A DNA stretch of 64,000 bases from Rhodanobacter sp. B05 (GTDB lineage: Bacteria > Pseudomonadota > Gammaproteobacteria > Xanthomonadales > Rhodanobacteraceae), in the NCBI RefSeq assembly GCF_002001085.1, contig NZ_MUNU01000013.1, positions 124,001 through 188,000 on the forward strand, read 5' to 3'. Shown piece by piece: positions 34,439-43,199 of the stretch. The notes under the pieces were generated by a model that did not search any database, had not been told where the DNA came from, and saw only the letters and a list, made by a program, of their open reading frames with translations. Positions within the stretch are counted from its first letter, which is position 1; every line of letters starts with the position of its first letter. The position numbers and the translations under genes were made by a program.

Positions 34439-37159
34439 ATGGATCAGCTCGAAGATATCCTCAACCAGGACATCGACCCCACCGAAACCCGCGAGTGGAT
34501 GGATTCGCTCGATGCGGTGATCCAGCACGACGGCACCGAGCGCGCGCACTTCCTGCTGGAACGGATGGTGGACACCACGCGACGTTCCGGCGGCTACCTG
34601 CCGTTCGACCCGACCACCGCCTACGTCAACACGATCCCGCCCGCGCAGGAGGCGAAGTCCCCCGGCGACGCCGCGATGGAGTGGCGCATCCGCTGCCTGA
34701 TCCGCTGGAACGCGATGGCGATGGTGGTGCGGGCGAACCGCAAGCCGGGCGAACTGGGCGGCCACATCGCCAGCTTCGCCTCCAGCGCCACGCTGTACGA
34801 CGTCGGCTTCAACCATTTCTGGCGCGCACCGAGCGCCGATCATCCCGGCGATCTGATCCTGCACCAGGGCCATTCCAGCCCCGGCATCTATGCACGCTCG
34901 TTCCTGGAAGGCCGCCTGGCCGAGGATCAGCTCGACCTGTTCCGCATGGAAGTGGTCGGCAAGGGCCGCGCGCTGTCCTCGTATCCGCACCCGTGGCTGA
35001 TGCCGGATTACTGGCAGGTGCCGACGGTGTCGATGGGCCTGGGTCCGATCCAGGCGATCTATCAGGCGCAGTTCTTCAAGTACCTGGAAAACCGCGGGCT
35101 GGTGCCCAAGAGCGACCGCAAGATCTGGTGCTTCATGGGCGACGGCGAATGCGACGAGCCGGAGTCCTTGGGCGCGATCTCGCTGGCCGGCCGCGAAGGC
35201 CTGGACAACCTGATCTTCGTGATCAACTGCAACCTGCAGCGACTGGACGGTCCGGTGCGCGGCAACGGCAAGATCATCCAGGAACTGGAAGGCGTGTTCC
35301 GCGGTGGCGGCTGGAACGCGATCAAGCTGGCCTGGGGCAGTTACTGGGATCCGCTTCTGGCGCGCGACACCAAGGGCGTGCTGCGCAAGCTGATGATGGA
35401 AACCCTGGACGGTGAATACCAGGCCTGCAAGGCCTTCGGTGGCGCGTACACGCGTGAGCACTTCTTCGGCAAGTATCCGGAGACGCGCGAGATGGTCGCC
35501 AACCTCAGCGACGACGACATCTGGCGCCTGAACCGCGGCGGTCACGATCCGCACAAGGTCTACGCGGCCTATCACGCGGCGTCGAACACCAAGGGCATGC
35601 CCACGGTGATCCTGGCCAAGACGGTGAAGGGTTACGGCATGGGCGCGGCCGGCGAATCGCAGAATCCAACCCATCAGCAGAAGAAGCTGGATGAGGAATC
35701 GGTGCGGCATTTCCGCGACCGCTTCCAGATCCCGATCAGCGACGACAAGCTCAAGGATGTGCCGTATTACCACCCGGGCAAGGACTCGCCGGAAGTGCAG
35801 TACATGCTGGAGCGGCGCAAGGCGCTGGGCGGCTTCCTGCCGCAGCGCCGGCGCAAGGCCGAAGCCAAGCTGAAGGCGCCGGAGCTTTCGGCGTTCGAGC
35901 AGATCACCAAGGGCACCGGCGAGCGCGAAATCTCCACCACCATGGCGCTGGTGCGCGGCATCAACCTGCTGCTGCGCGACAAGCAGCTGGGCGAGCGGAT
36001 CGTGCCGATCGTGGCCGACGAGGCGCGCACCTTCGGCATGGAGGGCATGTTCCGCCAGATCGGCATCTATGCGCCGTTCGGGCAGAAGTACAAGCCACAG
36101 GATTCCGATCAGCTGCTGTACTACCGTGAGGACCAGAAGGGCCAGGTGCTGCAGCAGGGCATCAGCGAGGCCGGCGGCATGGCCTCGTGGATGGCCGCGG
36201 CGACCAGCTACTCGATCAGCAACCAGGCGATGCTGCCGTTCTTCATCTACTACTCGATGTTCGGCTTCCAGCGCGTCGGCGACCTGTGCTGGGCAGCGGG
36301 CGACATGCGCGCGCGCGGCTTCCTGGTCGGCGGCACGTCGGGCCGCACCACGCTGAACGGCGAAGGTCTGCAGCACGAGGACGGCCACTCGCACCTGATG
36401 GCCGGTGCGATCCCGAACGTGAAGGCGTACGACCCGACCTTCTCCTACGAAGTGGCGGTGATCCTGCAGGACGGCGTGCGCAGCATGCTGCAGGAGCAGG
36501 AAGACCACTACTACTACATCACCGTGATGAACGAGAACTACAGCCATCCGGACCTGCCCAAGGGCAGCGAGGACGGCATCATCAAGGGCATGTACCTGTT
36601 GCGGGATTCGGGAGTGGGGATTCGGGATTCGAGTAAAGGCAAGAGCAAGGCTGCAACGCCGTGCGTGCAGCTGCTCGGTTCGGGCACCATCCTGCGCGAA
36701 GTGATCGCGGCGGCCGAGTTGCTGGAGAAGGATTTCGGCGTGAAGTCCGACATCTGGTCCTGCCCCAGCTTCGTCGAGCTGCGTCGCGACGGCTTCGATG
36801 CCGAGCGCTGGAACCGTCTGCATCCGGAAGCGGAGCAGCGCGTGCCGTACGTCACCGGCCTGCTCGACGGGCGTTCCGGCCCGGCGATCGCCGCCACCGA
36901 TTACGTGCGCGAGTACGCCGACCAGATCCGTGCCTTCATGCCCGACGGCATGCATTACACCGTGCTGGGCACCGACGGTTTCGGTCGTTCGGACACGCGT
37001 GCGCACCTGCGCGATTTCTTCGAGGTCGACCGCTACTGGATCGCGCACGCGGCGCTGGCCGCGCTGGCGAAGGACGGCAAGGTCAACGCCAAGGACGTCA
37101 GCCGCGCGATCAAGGAATACAAGCTCGACCAGGACAAGCCGAATCCGCTGACGGTGTGA
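34439..37159 (+). CDS. aceE: pyruvate dehydrogenase E1 component, homodimeric type
   Basis: A 906-residue thiamine-diphosphate enzyme that decarboxylates pyruvate and acetylates the E2 lipoyl group. Landmarks are the N-terminal DPTETREWMDSLDAVI (E2-docking region), MGDGECDEPESLGAI with the GDG of the ThDP/Mg motif, ADEARTFGMEGMF, and HEDGHSHL in the active site. The ATG at 34439 has GGAG upstream. Oddly, residues about 721-742 (RDSGVGIRDSSKGKSKAAT) are encoded by a GGGATTCG-repeat stretch inserted in frame where homologues have a short linker before VQLLGSGTILRE. It lies 25 kb from aceF and the E3 gene, so the complex is encoded at two loci. Confidence 0.97.
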   Translation: MDQLEDILNQDIDPTETREWMDSLDAVIQHDGTERAHFLLERMVDTTRRSGGYLPFDPTTAYVNTIPPAQEAKSPGDAAMEWRIRCLIRWNAMAMVVRANRKPGELGGHIASFASSATLYDVGFNHFWRAPSADHPGDLILHQGHSSPGIYARSFLEGRLAEDQLDLFRMEVVGKGRALSSYPHPWLMPDYWQVPTVSMGLGPIQAIYQAQFFKYLENRGLVPKSDRKIWCFMGDGECDEPESLGAISLAGREGLDNLIFVINCNLQRLDGPVRGNGKIIQELEGVFRGGGWNAIKLAWGSYWDPLLARDTKGVLRKLMMETLDGEYQACKAFGGAYTREHFFGKYPETREMVANLSDDDIWRLNRGGHDPHKVYAAYHAASNTKGMPTVILAKTVKGYGMGAAGESQNPTHQQKKLDEESVRHFRDRFQIPISDDKLKDVPYYHPGKDSPEVQYMLERRKALGGFLPQRRRKAEAKLKAPELSAFEQITKGTGEREISTTMALVRGINLLLRDKQLGERIVPIVADEARTFGMEGMFRQIGIYAPFGQKYKPQDSDQLLYYREDQKGQVLQQGISEAGGMASWMAAATSYSISNQAMLPFFIYYSMFGFQRVGDLCWAAGDMRARGFLVGGTSGRTTLNGEGLQHEDGHSHLMAGAIPNVKAYDPTFSYEVAVILQDGVRSMLQEQEDHYYYITVMNENYSHPDLPKGSEDGIIKGMYLLRDSGVGIRDSSKGKSKAATPCVQLLGSGTILREVIAAAELLEKDFGVKSDIWSCPSFVELRRDGFDAERWNRLHPEAEQRVPYVTGLLDGRSGPAIAATDYVREYADQIRAFMPDGMHYTVLGTDGFGRSDTRAHLRDFFEVDRYWIAHAALAALAKDGKVNAKDVSRAIKEYKLDQDKPNPLTV
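36603..36633 (+). repeat. GGGATTCG repeat inside aceE
   Basis: Three GGGATTCG units (at 36603, 36617 and 36624, the last two overlapping by one base) within 31 nt, in frame in the aceE coding sequence. Repeats of this type are commonly seen between genes in Xanthomonadaceae, where they give open frames rich in 'RIPNP'. Confidence 0.75.
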
Positions 37160-37170
37160 GTTTTCTGAAG

Positions 37171-37192
37171 ACCCGCTGACCGGCGGGTTTTC
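37171..37192 (+). terminator. likely aceE terminator
   Basis: Stem ACCCGC / GCGGGT with a TGACCG loop followed by TTTTCC, 12 bp after the aceE stop. Confidence 0.65.
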
Positions 37193-37239
37193 CTTGCCCG
37201 GCAACGCGGTTTTTTGCCTGAACCTTGTCCGTCCATTCA

Positions 37240-37313
37240 CGGGCTCGTGACTACGCTGCCTGCGGTTGGAGGCCATTCCGGATGCAGGGAATGCCGGCAG
37301 GATCACGAGCCCG
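37240..37313. repeat. inverted repeat upstream of the OmpA-like gene
   Basis: CGGGCTCGTGA (37240-37250) and its exact complement TCACGAGCCCG (37303-37313) bracket 52 bp. The interior contains a smaller partial palindrome (GGCCATTCC ... GGGAATGCC). It ends 12 bp before the start codon of the OmpA-like lipoprotein gene, so its RNA could fold over the translation start region. Confidence 0.6.
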
Positions 37314-37325
37314 AGGGTACAGGCC

Positions 37326-37871
37326 ATGCAAAAGATCATGCGCCACTGCATGCTGGCAACTGCCGGCACGACAGCCTTGTTGCTGGCGGCTTGCTGCGGT
37401 CCCAGAGGTTGGGTCATGCAGCCTTCCGCTCCCGCACGACCCTGGCAGGCTGCACCGGCTCCGCCGCCAGCGCCGGAAACCAGCCGCATGACCCTCTCGG
37501 CCGACGCGGTGTTTGCTTTCGGCAAGTCCGACATCGCCAGCGTCAGCGACAAAGGGCGCACCCAGCTCGACCGCCTGGTGCGGCGGCTGCATCGGATCCG
37601 GGATGTTCGTGCCGTGCACCTGGTTGGCTATACCGACCGCATCGGCGGCGATGCCTACAACGATGCCCTGTCACGCCGGCGTGCCGACGCGGTGCGTGAA
37701 TACCTCGTCGCGCACGGCGTGCCGGCCGAGATGATCACCACCGAAGGCCGTGGCGCCGCCGACCCGCAGGTGACGTGCCCGGATCTGTCGGGCAGCCGGC
37801 TGCACGCTTGCCTGGCGCCGAATCGCCGGGTGGTGGTCAGCATCGTGGCGATGAGGCAGACCGAGCACTAG
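37326..37871 (+). CDS. OmpA-family peptidoglycan-binding lipoprotein
   Basis: A 181-residue precursor with lipobox LLLAACCG near residue 21 and a Pro/Ala-rich linker. The C-terminal OmpA domain includes FAFGKSDIASVSDKGRTQLDRL and LVGYTDRIGGDAYNDALSRRRADAVREYL, where Asp and Arg contact diaminopimelate. GRGAADPQVTCPDLSGSRLHACLAPNRRVVV ends the domain, with a likely disulfide. It is expected to be anchored in the outer membrane and to bind the cell wall. Convergent with the MFS gene, 15 bp apart. Confidence 0.9.
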   Translation: MQKIMRHCMLATAGTTALLLAACCGPRGWVMQPSAPARPWQAAPAPPPAPETSRMTLSADAVFAFGKSDIASVSDKGRTQLDRLVRRLHRIRDVRAVHLVGYTDRIGGDAYNDALSRRRADAVREYLVAHGVPAEMITTEGRGAADPQVTCPDLSGSRLHACLAPNRRVVVSIVAMRQTEH

Positions 37872-37886
37872 GTCCCGGTCACGGAC

Positions 37887-39497
37887 CTATTCGGACAACG
37901 CTTCCTGGATCGCCTCCAGTCCGTGACCGCGGGTCTCGATGCCACTGCGCGCGAGCAGCCAGCCGGCTGCTGCCATCGGCAGTGCGATCAGCAGTGCCGA
38001 CAGCATGAAATGTTCGAACATGCCGAACACGCCGAGCAGCGCGCCGAGGATGCCGCCGAATTTCGAGCCACCGGCGATCAGTCCCGCGCCGGTGCTGCGC
38101 AGGTGTACCGGATAGATCTCCGCTGCATACGGGATCAGCGTGGCGATCACCCCGCTGATGCTCAGCAGCAGGACCACCGTGCCGGCCGTGGTGAGCGCCG
38201 CGGAACGCAGGTTGGCCAGATCGATCACGAAGAAGAACAACAGGTCGAGCGCGGTCAGCCCGATGAACAGCACCAGGGTGCGGATGCTGCTCCAGCGCTG
38301 GTAGAACCACACCACCACGCCGATGCCGGGCAGGGCGAGGATCGCCGAGCGCGCCAGCAGCGCGGCGCTGGCCTGGGGGTCGATGCCGAGCTTGACCAGG
38401 TTCGCCGGCAGCCACAGCAGGAAGCCGAAGTTGGCCAGGCCCCACGCCACCGCGCAGACCATCAGGCCCCAGGTGATCGCGGCATGTCGGCCCCGCAGCA
38501 ACTGGCGCATGCCGATGCGTTCGGACGCATCATTCTCCGCGCGAATCACGTCGCTGGCGTGGTGGCTCTGCGCAAGCACCGGCGCGGCGCTGCCCGAGAA
38601 GCGCTGCAGCACCGCACGCGCCTGATCCTCCAGCCCGGCCAGTGCGAGGAAGCGCGGCGACTCGGGGATGTAGCGGTTGAGGAAGACGATCAGCGCGCCG
38701 GTGGGCAGGTTGAGCAGCCACAGCGAACGCCAGCTGTAGGTCGGCTCGAACAGCGTCGCCGCGCCCGAGGCGAGCAGGTAGCCGGCCGAGGTGCCGATGC
38801 CGCCCAGCGCCACCAGCAGCCAGCCGCGATGCCGGGTCGGGATGGTCTCGGCCATCAAGGTGAAGGCAATCGGCAGCATGCCGCCGGCGGCCGCGCCCAT
38901 CATGAAGCACATCACCAGGTTCCAGCCGAACGCCGGCATCGCGCCGCAGATCGCGGTGCCCATGAACATCAGCGCCGACAGCAGGATGCTGGCGCGGCGG
39001 CCGAACAGGTCGCCGAGCCGACCCCACACGATCGAGCCCACCGCGGTGCCGGTCAGCGCCGACAGCGCCAGCCACCCGGCGGTCGAACCGCTGATGCCGT
39101 ATTCGGCCGACAGGCCCGGCATCACGAAACCGATCGTGGCCGGCTTCATCACGTCCACCGCCAGCGCGATCGTCAGCACGGCCACCAGCTTCCAGTGCTC
39201 GCGGTTGAGCGGCACGTGATCGGCGGCGTGGAACGGCAGCGGGTTGCGATCGGGGTGCAGGGTGCGCCGCATCTGCTCCATCCGCGGCATCAGGCCGTAG
39301 GCGGCCAGCAGCACGCCGGTCGGCACCAGCACCATGCCAACCAGCATAAGATGGTCCATCGGCATCCCGGCGAGGCGATAGTGCATCGGCGCCGCCATCG
39401 CCAGCATCGGCAGATGCGCCAGCACGCCGGCCACGATCAGTGCGGTACCCAGCCAGAACGCGACCGGGTGGTGGAAGGAGATGTTTCTGGATGGCAT
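37887..39497 (-). CDS. MFS transporter (sugar/aromatic acid transporter-like)
   Basis: A 536-residue inner-membrane protein with an extra N-terminal pair of membrane helices (residues about 12-35 and 48-70) before a standard 12-helix MFS core. Core motifs are GSIVWGRLGDLFGRR (motif A), PTRHRGWLLVALGG, and RYIPESPRFLALAG, the sugar-porter-type PESPR motif. The start is the ATG at 39497. It is next to an ArsR-type regulator transcribed in the same direction, which may control it. Substrate unknown. Confidence 0.88.
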   Translation of the reverse strand: MPSRNISFHHPVAFWLGTALIVAGVLAHLPMLAMAAPMHYRLAGMPMDHLMLVGMVLVPTGVLLAAYGLMPRMEQMRRTLHPDRNPLPFHAADHVPLNREHWKLVAVLTIALAVDVMKPATIGFVMPGLSAEYGISGSTAGWLALSALTGTAVGSIVWGRLGDLFGRRASILLSALMFMGTAICGAMPAFGWNLVMCFMMGAAAGGMLPIAFTLMAETIPTRHRGWLLVALGGIGTSAGYLLASGAATLFEPTYSWRSLWLLNLPTGALIVFLNRYIPESPRFLALAGLEDQARAVLQRFSGSAAPVLAQSHHASDVIRAENDASERIGMRQLLRGRHAAITWGLMVCAVAWGLANFGFLLWLPANLVKLGIDPQASAALLARSAILALPGIGVVVWFYQRWSSIRTLVLFIGLTALDLLFFFVIDLANLRSAALTTAGTVVLLLSISGVIATLIPYAAEIYPVHLRSTGAGLIAGGSKFGGILGALLGVFGMFEHFMLSALLIALPMAAAGWLLARSGIETRGHGLEAIQEALSE

Positions 39498-39617
39498 GCG
39501 CGAGTCTGTCGGGGGAGGCGGAACGATTCGGGTCCGGGCGGATTCAATGACGATCCGAACCACCGAATCAGTCTGCGTGGAAGCGCTGCCCACCCGTGAA
39601 CGTGATGGATCGGTGCA

Positions 39618-40322
39618 TCATCCCTCAATCCCGAAGCGCGTGCGCAGGTCGCGCCGACCGCTCGGGGTCAGGCGCAAGGCGCGGCTGTCCATGTCCCTCA
39701 CGACCCATCGACGCTTCAGCGCGGCGTCCAGCAGCATCGCGCCCACGGCGCCGCCAAGATGCGGTCGCCGTTCGCTCCAGTCCAGGCAGGCGCAGGCAAA
39801 GCGACGTCGCGACGACCGGGCATGCGCGATGTCCATGCCGAGTTTGGCGAACGCAACGGTACCCGCGTCGGTGAGGTCATACATGCCGTCGCCCCGGGGA
39901 CCGGCGGTCAGCAGGCACAGCGCGATGAAGCGGTCGTGCAGGGCGACGGCGAGGGCGCCCGCCATGTGGTCGTAGCAGGTGCGCGCGGCGCGCAGGCGGT
40001 TCGGGGTATTGGGTTCGAAGCGGGCACGCGGACTCGCGGCGATGATCGACAGTGCCTCCAGCGCGGCAGCCACCTCGGGGCTGGTGAGGCGGTAGTAGCG
40101 ATGCCTGCCCTGGGCTTGCACTTGCAGGAGATGCTTCTGCGCCAGCGTGGCCAGGTGCACGCTGGCGGTCGACGCGCCGACCTCGGCCACGATGGCGAGC
40201 TCGGTGGCGGTACGTGCGTGGCCGTCGAGCAGGCAATACAGCATTCGCGTCCGCGCTGGCTCGGCGATCGCCGCGGCCACCGCGGAAACGCTGATATCGG
40301 CATCGCTGCTGGCTACATTCAT
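39618..40322 (-). CDS. ArsR-family winged-helix regulator
   Basis: A 234-residue cytosolic regulator. The N-terminal about 90 residues are a winged helix: [49 protein letters not shown] is helix-turn-helix and QGRHRYYRL the wing. The C-terminal about 140 residues are an effector part containing [16 protein letters not shown] and several Cys (FACACLDW). The classical ArsR metal motif ELCVCDL is absent, so the effector is probably organic. Divergent from the NIPSNAP operon across a 51-bp gap carrying a palindrome. Confidence 0.85.
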   Translation of the reverse strand: MNVASSDADISVSAVAAAIAEPARTRMLYCLLDGHARTATELAIVAEVGASTASVHLATLAQKHLLQVQAQGRHRYYRLTSPEVAAALEALSIIAASPRARFEPNTPNRLRAARTCYDHMAGALAVALHDRFIALCLLTAGPRGDGMYDLTDAGTVAFAKLGMDIAHARSSRRRFACACLDWSERRPHLGGAVGAMLLDAALKRRWVVRDMDSRALRLTPSGRRDLRTRFGIEG

Positions 40323-40349
40323 GGTTTGATCGTAAGCGAAGTATTCCGA

Positions 40350-40360
40350 CGATTCAATCG
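40350..40360. promoter_or_regulatory. possible operator of the ArsR-type regulator
   Basis: CGATTCAATCG is an 11-bp palindrome in the 51-bp gap between the divergent regulator and NIPSNAP genes. A related GGATTCAATGACGATCC occurs upstream of the MFS gene near 39540. Confidence 0.4.
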
Positions 40361-40373
40361 CGACACTAAGCGC

Positions 40374-40901
40374 ATGAATTCATCCGTTGCCCCGGAAGAA
40401 ACCACGCCGGACGGGCCGGTCATCTCCCCGCCCGGTCTGCCAGGCCGTCGCGATTTCCTGGCCCGTGCCGGCTTTCTGGCCGCGTTTTTCGCCACGGGGA
40501 TGCCGATTGGCGGCGAGCCTGCCGCGTCCAGCACCCTTCAACCGCAACCACCAGGGAGTGCCGCCGTGATGATCACCTGCATCATCCGCTACCAAATCGA
40601 CCCGTTCCAGCGCGACGCCTTCAAGGAATACGCGGAGCACTGGGGCCGCATCATTCCCCGCTGCGGCGGACACCTGGTGGGCTACTTCCTGCCGTGGCAG
40701 GGCACCAACGACGTCGGCTGGGGCCTGATCGGGTTCGACAGTCTCGCCGCGTACGAGGCCTACCAGGAACGGCTGAGGAAGGATCCCGAAGCCCTGAAGA
40801 ATTTCGCGATGGCACAGTCGAGGCGATTCATCCTGCGCGAAGAACGGAACTTCGTCGAAGTCGTGAACGGTACGTTCGACATCCCTGCCGCGGCCACGTG
40901 A
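40374..40901 (+). CDS. NIPSNAP family protein, possibly with Tat-type signal
   Basis: The C-terminal about 110 residues ([35 protein letters not shown]...) are a NIPSNAP ferredoxin-like barrel, a fold found in putative small-ligand enzymes. From the ATG at 40374 the protein has 175 residues and an N terminus with [20 protein letters not shown], resembling a twin-arginine signal (RRDFL plus hydrophobic stretch). Alternatively translation starts at GTG 40566 or ATG 40569, both behind GGGAG, giving the usual cytosolic NIPSNAP. The first of three genes in a likely operon with a racemase-like protein and an esterase. Confidence 0.75.
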   Translation: MNSSVAPEETTPDGPVISPPGLPGRRDFLARAGFLAAFFATGMPIGGEPAASSTLQPQPPGSAAVMITCIIRYQIDPFQRDAFKEYAEHWGRIIPRCGGHLVGYFLPWQGTNDVGWGLIGFDSLAAYEAYQERLRKDPEALKNFAMAQSRRFILREERNFVEVVNGTFDIPAAAT

Positions 40902-40917
40902 GCCGCGCGGTGATGAC

Positions 40918-41670
40918 GTGAGGAAAGTCGGCATCCTGGGCGGGGTGGGCTGGCGCGCCAGCGCGGAATACTACGCCGGCCTGTGTCGCCTGGGCGAGGC
41001 ATGGCGATCGCAGGCGGACAAGGCCACCGTCTCGCCGGTGCAGGAAATATCCATAGAATCGCTGGATCAGGCCACGGCAATCGCCTGCCTCGGCGTCGAC
41101 GGCGACGAGGCGTCATGGTCGCGTTTCGATGCCTACCACCGCGACGCGTTGCAGCGACTGCAGGCAGCGGGCGCCGAGTTCGCGATCATGGCCAGTGTCA
41201 CGCCGCACCATCGGCATGCACAGATCGCACGCGGCGTGGGCATCCCGGTCATCGACCTGTTCGAGGCCGTGGCGCGGCAGTGCGCGCGGATCGGCGCGCG
41301 GCAGCTGATGATCCTGGGAACATCGCACACGATGGCGTCGCCGGTATTCCGCGCGGTGCTCGCCCGGCATGGCGTCGAGGGCACGGCTCCGCGCGAGGCT
41401 GCTGCGCGCGCGTTGATCGGTGCATTGATCACACAGCTGCAGCACGGAAACATCGACGGTGTGGCGGCGCGCGTGGGCGGCATCGCGAAAGCCTCGTTCG
41501 CGTCATCGACCGACGCCGATTGCGCGGCATGCCTGGCCTGCACCGAGCTGCCGCTCGCCTTTCCAGGAAGCGCAGCGCAGGAACTGTACGAAACGGCCGG
41601 GGTCAGCTACCTCAACGCCGCCGCGATCCACGTCACCGCCGCGTTCGACTGGGCGGTTTCGGCAGCATGA
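40918..41670 (+). CDS. aspartate/glutamate racemase family protein with one catalytic Cys missing
   Basis: A 250-residue protein starting at a GTG. KVGILGGVGWRASAEYYAGL is the typical start, and ACLACTELPLAFPG holds the second catalytic Cys. The position of the first Cys, usually CNT-H, reads MASVTPHHR, so the two-base racemisation mechanism is unlikely as written. It may be an isomerase, decarboxylase-like or binding variant. Its stop overlaps the next start as ATGA. Confidence 0.85.
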   Translation: MRKVGILGGVGWRASAEYYAGLCRLGEAWRSQADKATVSPVQEISIESLDQATAIACLGVDGDEASWSRFDAYHRDALQRLQAAGAEFAIMASVTPHHRHAQIARGVGIPVIDLFEAVARQCARIGARQLMILGTSHTMASPVFRAVLARHGVEGTAPREAAARALIGALITQLQHGNIDGVAARVGGIAKASFASSTDADCAACLACTELPLAFPGSAAQELYETAGVSYLNAAAIHVTAAFDWAVSAA

Positions 41671-42719
41671 TCGCGCGTGGCCTGCTCCTGCTCGGCAGCT
41701 GGGTGCTGCCAGGGTTGGCGATCGCCAGCGGCGCCGGGTCGCCGACGAGTGGTTTGCAACGCGAGGTGGTGTTCACCGAATACTCGCCGCTCGCTCGCAG
41801 CGACGAGCTGTTGCAACGCCTGCTCAGTCCGTTGAATGCGCTGCGAGTCCGCCGCGAACTGGCGCAGTCGAAGCAGGGCTTGCGCGAGCAGCCGATCGAC
41901 CTTGCGCAGGAAAGGTTTGCCGTCTACGTGCCCGGTGCGCCTGCGCCCGCGCGAGGCTATGCGCTGCTGGTCTTCGTGCCGCCATGGCCGCAAGCCATGC
42001 TGCCGCCAAGCTGGATACCGACGCTGGAACGCCACCACGTGATCTTCGTCAGTGCGTCGCGTTCCGGCAACGACGCCGACGTGATGGATCGCAGAATCCC
42101 GCTGGCACTGCTGGCCGAGCAGAACATCGTGCGACGTTATCGGGTCGATCCGCAGCGCATCTACGTTGGCGGTTTTTCCGGCGGGTCGCGCGTGGCCTTG
42201 CGCGTCGCGCTCGACTTTCCCGACGTGTTCCGCGGCGCCCTGCTGAATGCCGGCAGCGATACGATCGGCAATGCGCAGATTCCGCTGCCGGGCCAGGAGC
42301 TGTTTCATCGCTTCCAGGAATCGACGCGGCTCGTTTACCTGACCGGCCGGCGCGACGACGCGCATCTGCGGCAGGATGTGCGCAGCCAACAGTCGATGCG
42401 GGAATGGTGCGTGTTCGATCTGGCCGATGAAGACATGAGCATGCCGTGGACGGGCCACCAACTGGCCGGGCCGGCCGCGCTCGAACGAGCGCTTGCGGCG
42501 TTGGGGAAACCCGTTCGGCCCGATGCCGCCGCGATTGCCGCTTGCCGTCGTCGCCTTGATGGGAAGCTGGCCGCGCTAGAGCAGCGCATCGACGACCTGC
42601 TGGCCGCTCGCCGCTTCGACGCCGCACGAACCGAGTTGACCCGGATCGATGCGCGCTTCGGCGGCCTGGCGGCGCCGCAAAGCGTCAAGTGGCAGCAGGT
42701 ACTGAATGCGCAGCGTTGA
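41667..42719 (+). CDS. exported alpha/beta hydrolase (PHB depolymerase/esterase-like)
   Basis: A 350-residue precursor with signal peptide MIARGLLLLGSWVLPGLAIA, so probably periplasmic or secreted. VGGFSGGSRVALRVALDFPD is the nucleophile elbow (GFSGG), and LVYLTGRRDDAH fits the acidic-residue strand. WTGHQLAGPAALERAL supplies a catalytic His. Similar to esterase PHB-depolymerase-like enzymes; substrate unknown. Coupled by ATGA overlap to the racemase-like gene. Confidence 0.82.
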   Translation: MIARGLLLLGSWVLPGLAIASGAGSPTSGLQREVVFTEYSPLARSDELLQRLLSPLNALRVRRELAQSKQGLREQPIDLAQERFAVYVPGAPAPARGYALLVFVPPWPQAMLPPSWIPTLERHHVIFVSASRSGNDADVMDRRIPLALLAEQNIVRRYRVDPQRIYVGGFSGGSRVALRVALDFPDVFRGALLNAGSDTIGNAQIPLPGQELFHRFQESTRLVYLTGRRDDAHLRQDVRSQQSMREWCVFDLADEDMSMPWTGHQLAGPAALERALAALGKPVRPDAAAIAACRRRLDGKLAALEQRIDDLLAARRFDAARTELTRIDARFGGLAAPQSVKWQQVLNAQR

Positions 42720-42775
42720 CCGGCCCAGCATTGACCGATCCAGCGTTGATCGGTCCGTGGCGGGCAGGCGCCGGC

Positions 42776-43111
42776 TCAATCCTCGTCGCGGCTGCGGAAG
42801 GCCTGGCGCAGCAGCAGGAATGCGCCGATCGTGCCGGCGACGATCGCAACGGTTGCTGCCGGATGACGATTCACCTGGCGACGCAGGCGGCGATACTGGT
42901 AGTTCGCTTCGTCGGCGAAATCTTCGGCGGCATGCGACAACTGTCGACGATAGTCGTTGCCGTGGCTGCCGAAGCGCTCGCGGATACGCCTGCGCCCGCG
43001 TTCAATCAGGTCCTGCGCACTGCTGCTGGCGCCATTCGCGTAGTCGCGTACGCGCTCTCCGGCACGTCCGGCGGTGTCATGGATCTGTTGTTCGATTTCA
43101 CGGTTGCGCAT
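42776..43111 (-). CDS. DUF883/ElaB-YqjD-like membrane-anchored protein
   Basis: A 111-residue protein: a long charged amphipathic helix region (MRNREIEQQIHDTAGRAGERVRDYA ...) followed by one C-terminal membrane helix HPAATVAIVAGTIGAFLLLRQAF and a charged tail. This is the topology of ElaB/YqjD tail-anchored proteins, which bind ribosomes at the inner membrane in stationary phase. AGGAG precedes the start. Family call by pattern rather than strong motifs. Confidence 0.75.
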   Translation of the reverse strand: MRNREIEQQIHDTAGRAGERVRDYANGASSSAQDLIERGRRRIRERFGSHGNDYRRQLSHAAEDFADEANYQYRRLRRQVNRHPAATVAIVAGTIGAFLLLRQAFRSRDED

Positions 43112-43199
43112 GGCGGGACTCCTCGACATATGGACGCACAGGCTGCCAGCGTCGCCGTGACCGAGGCGTAAACAGGCGGCCATCCGGGCCACGTCCCGT

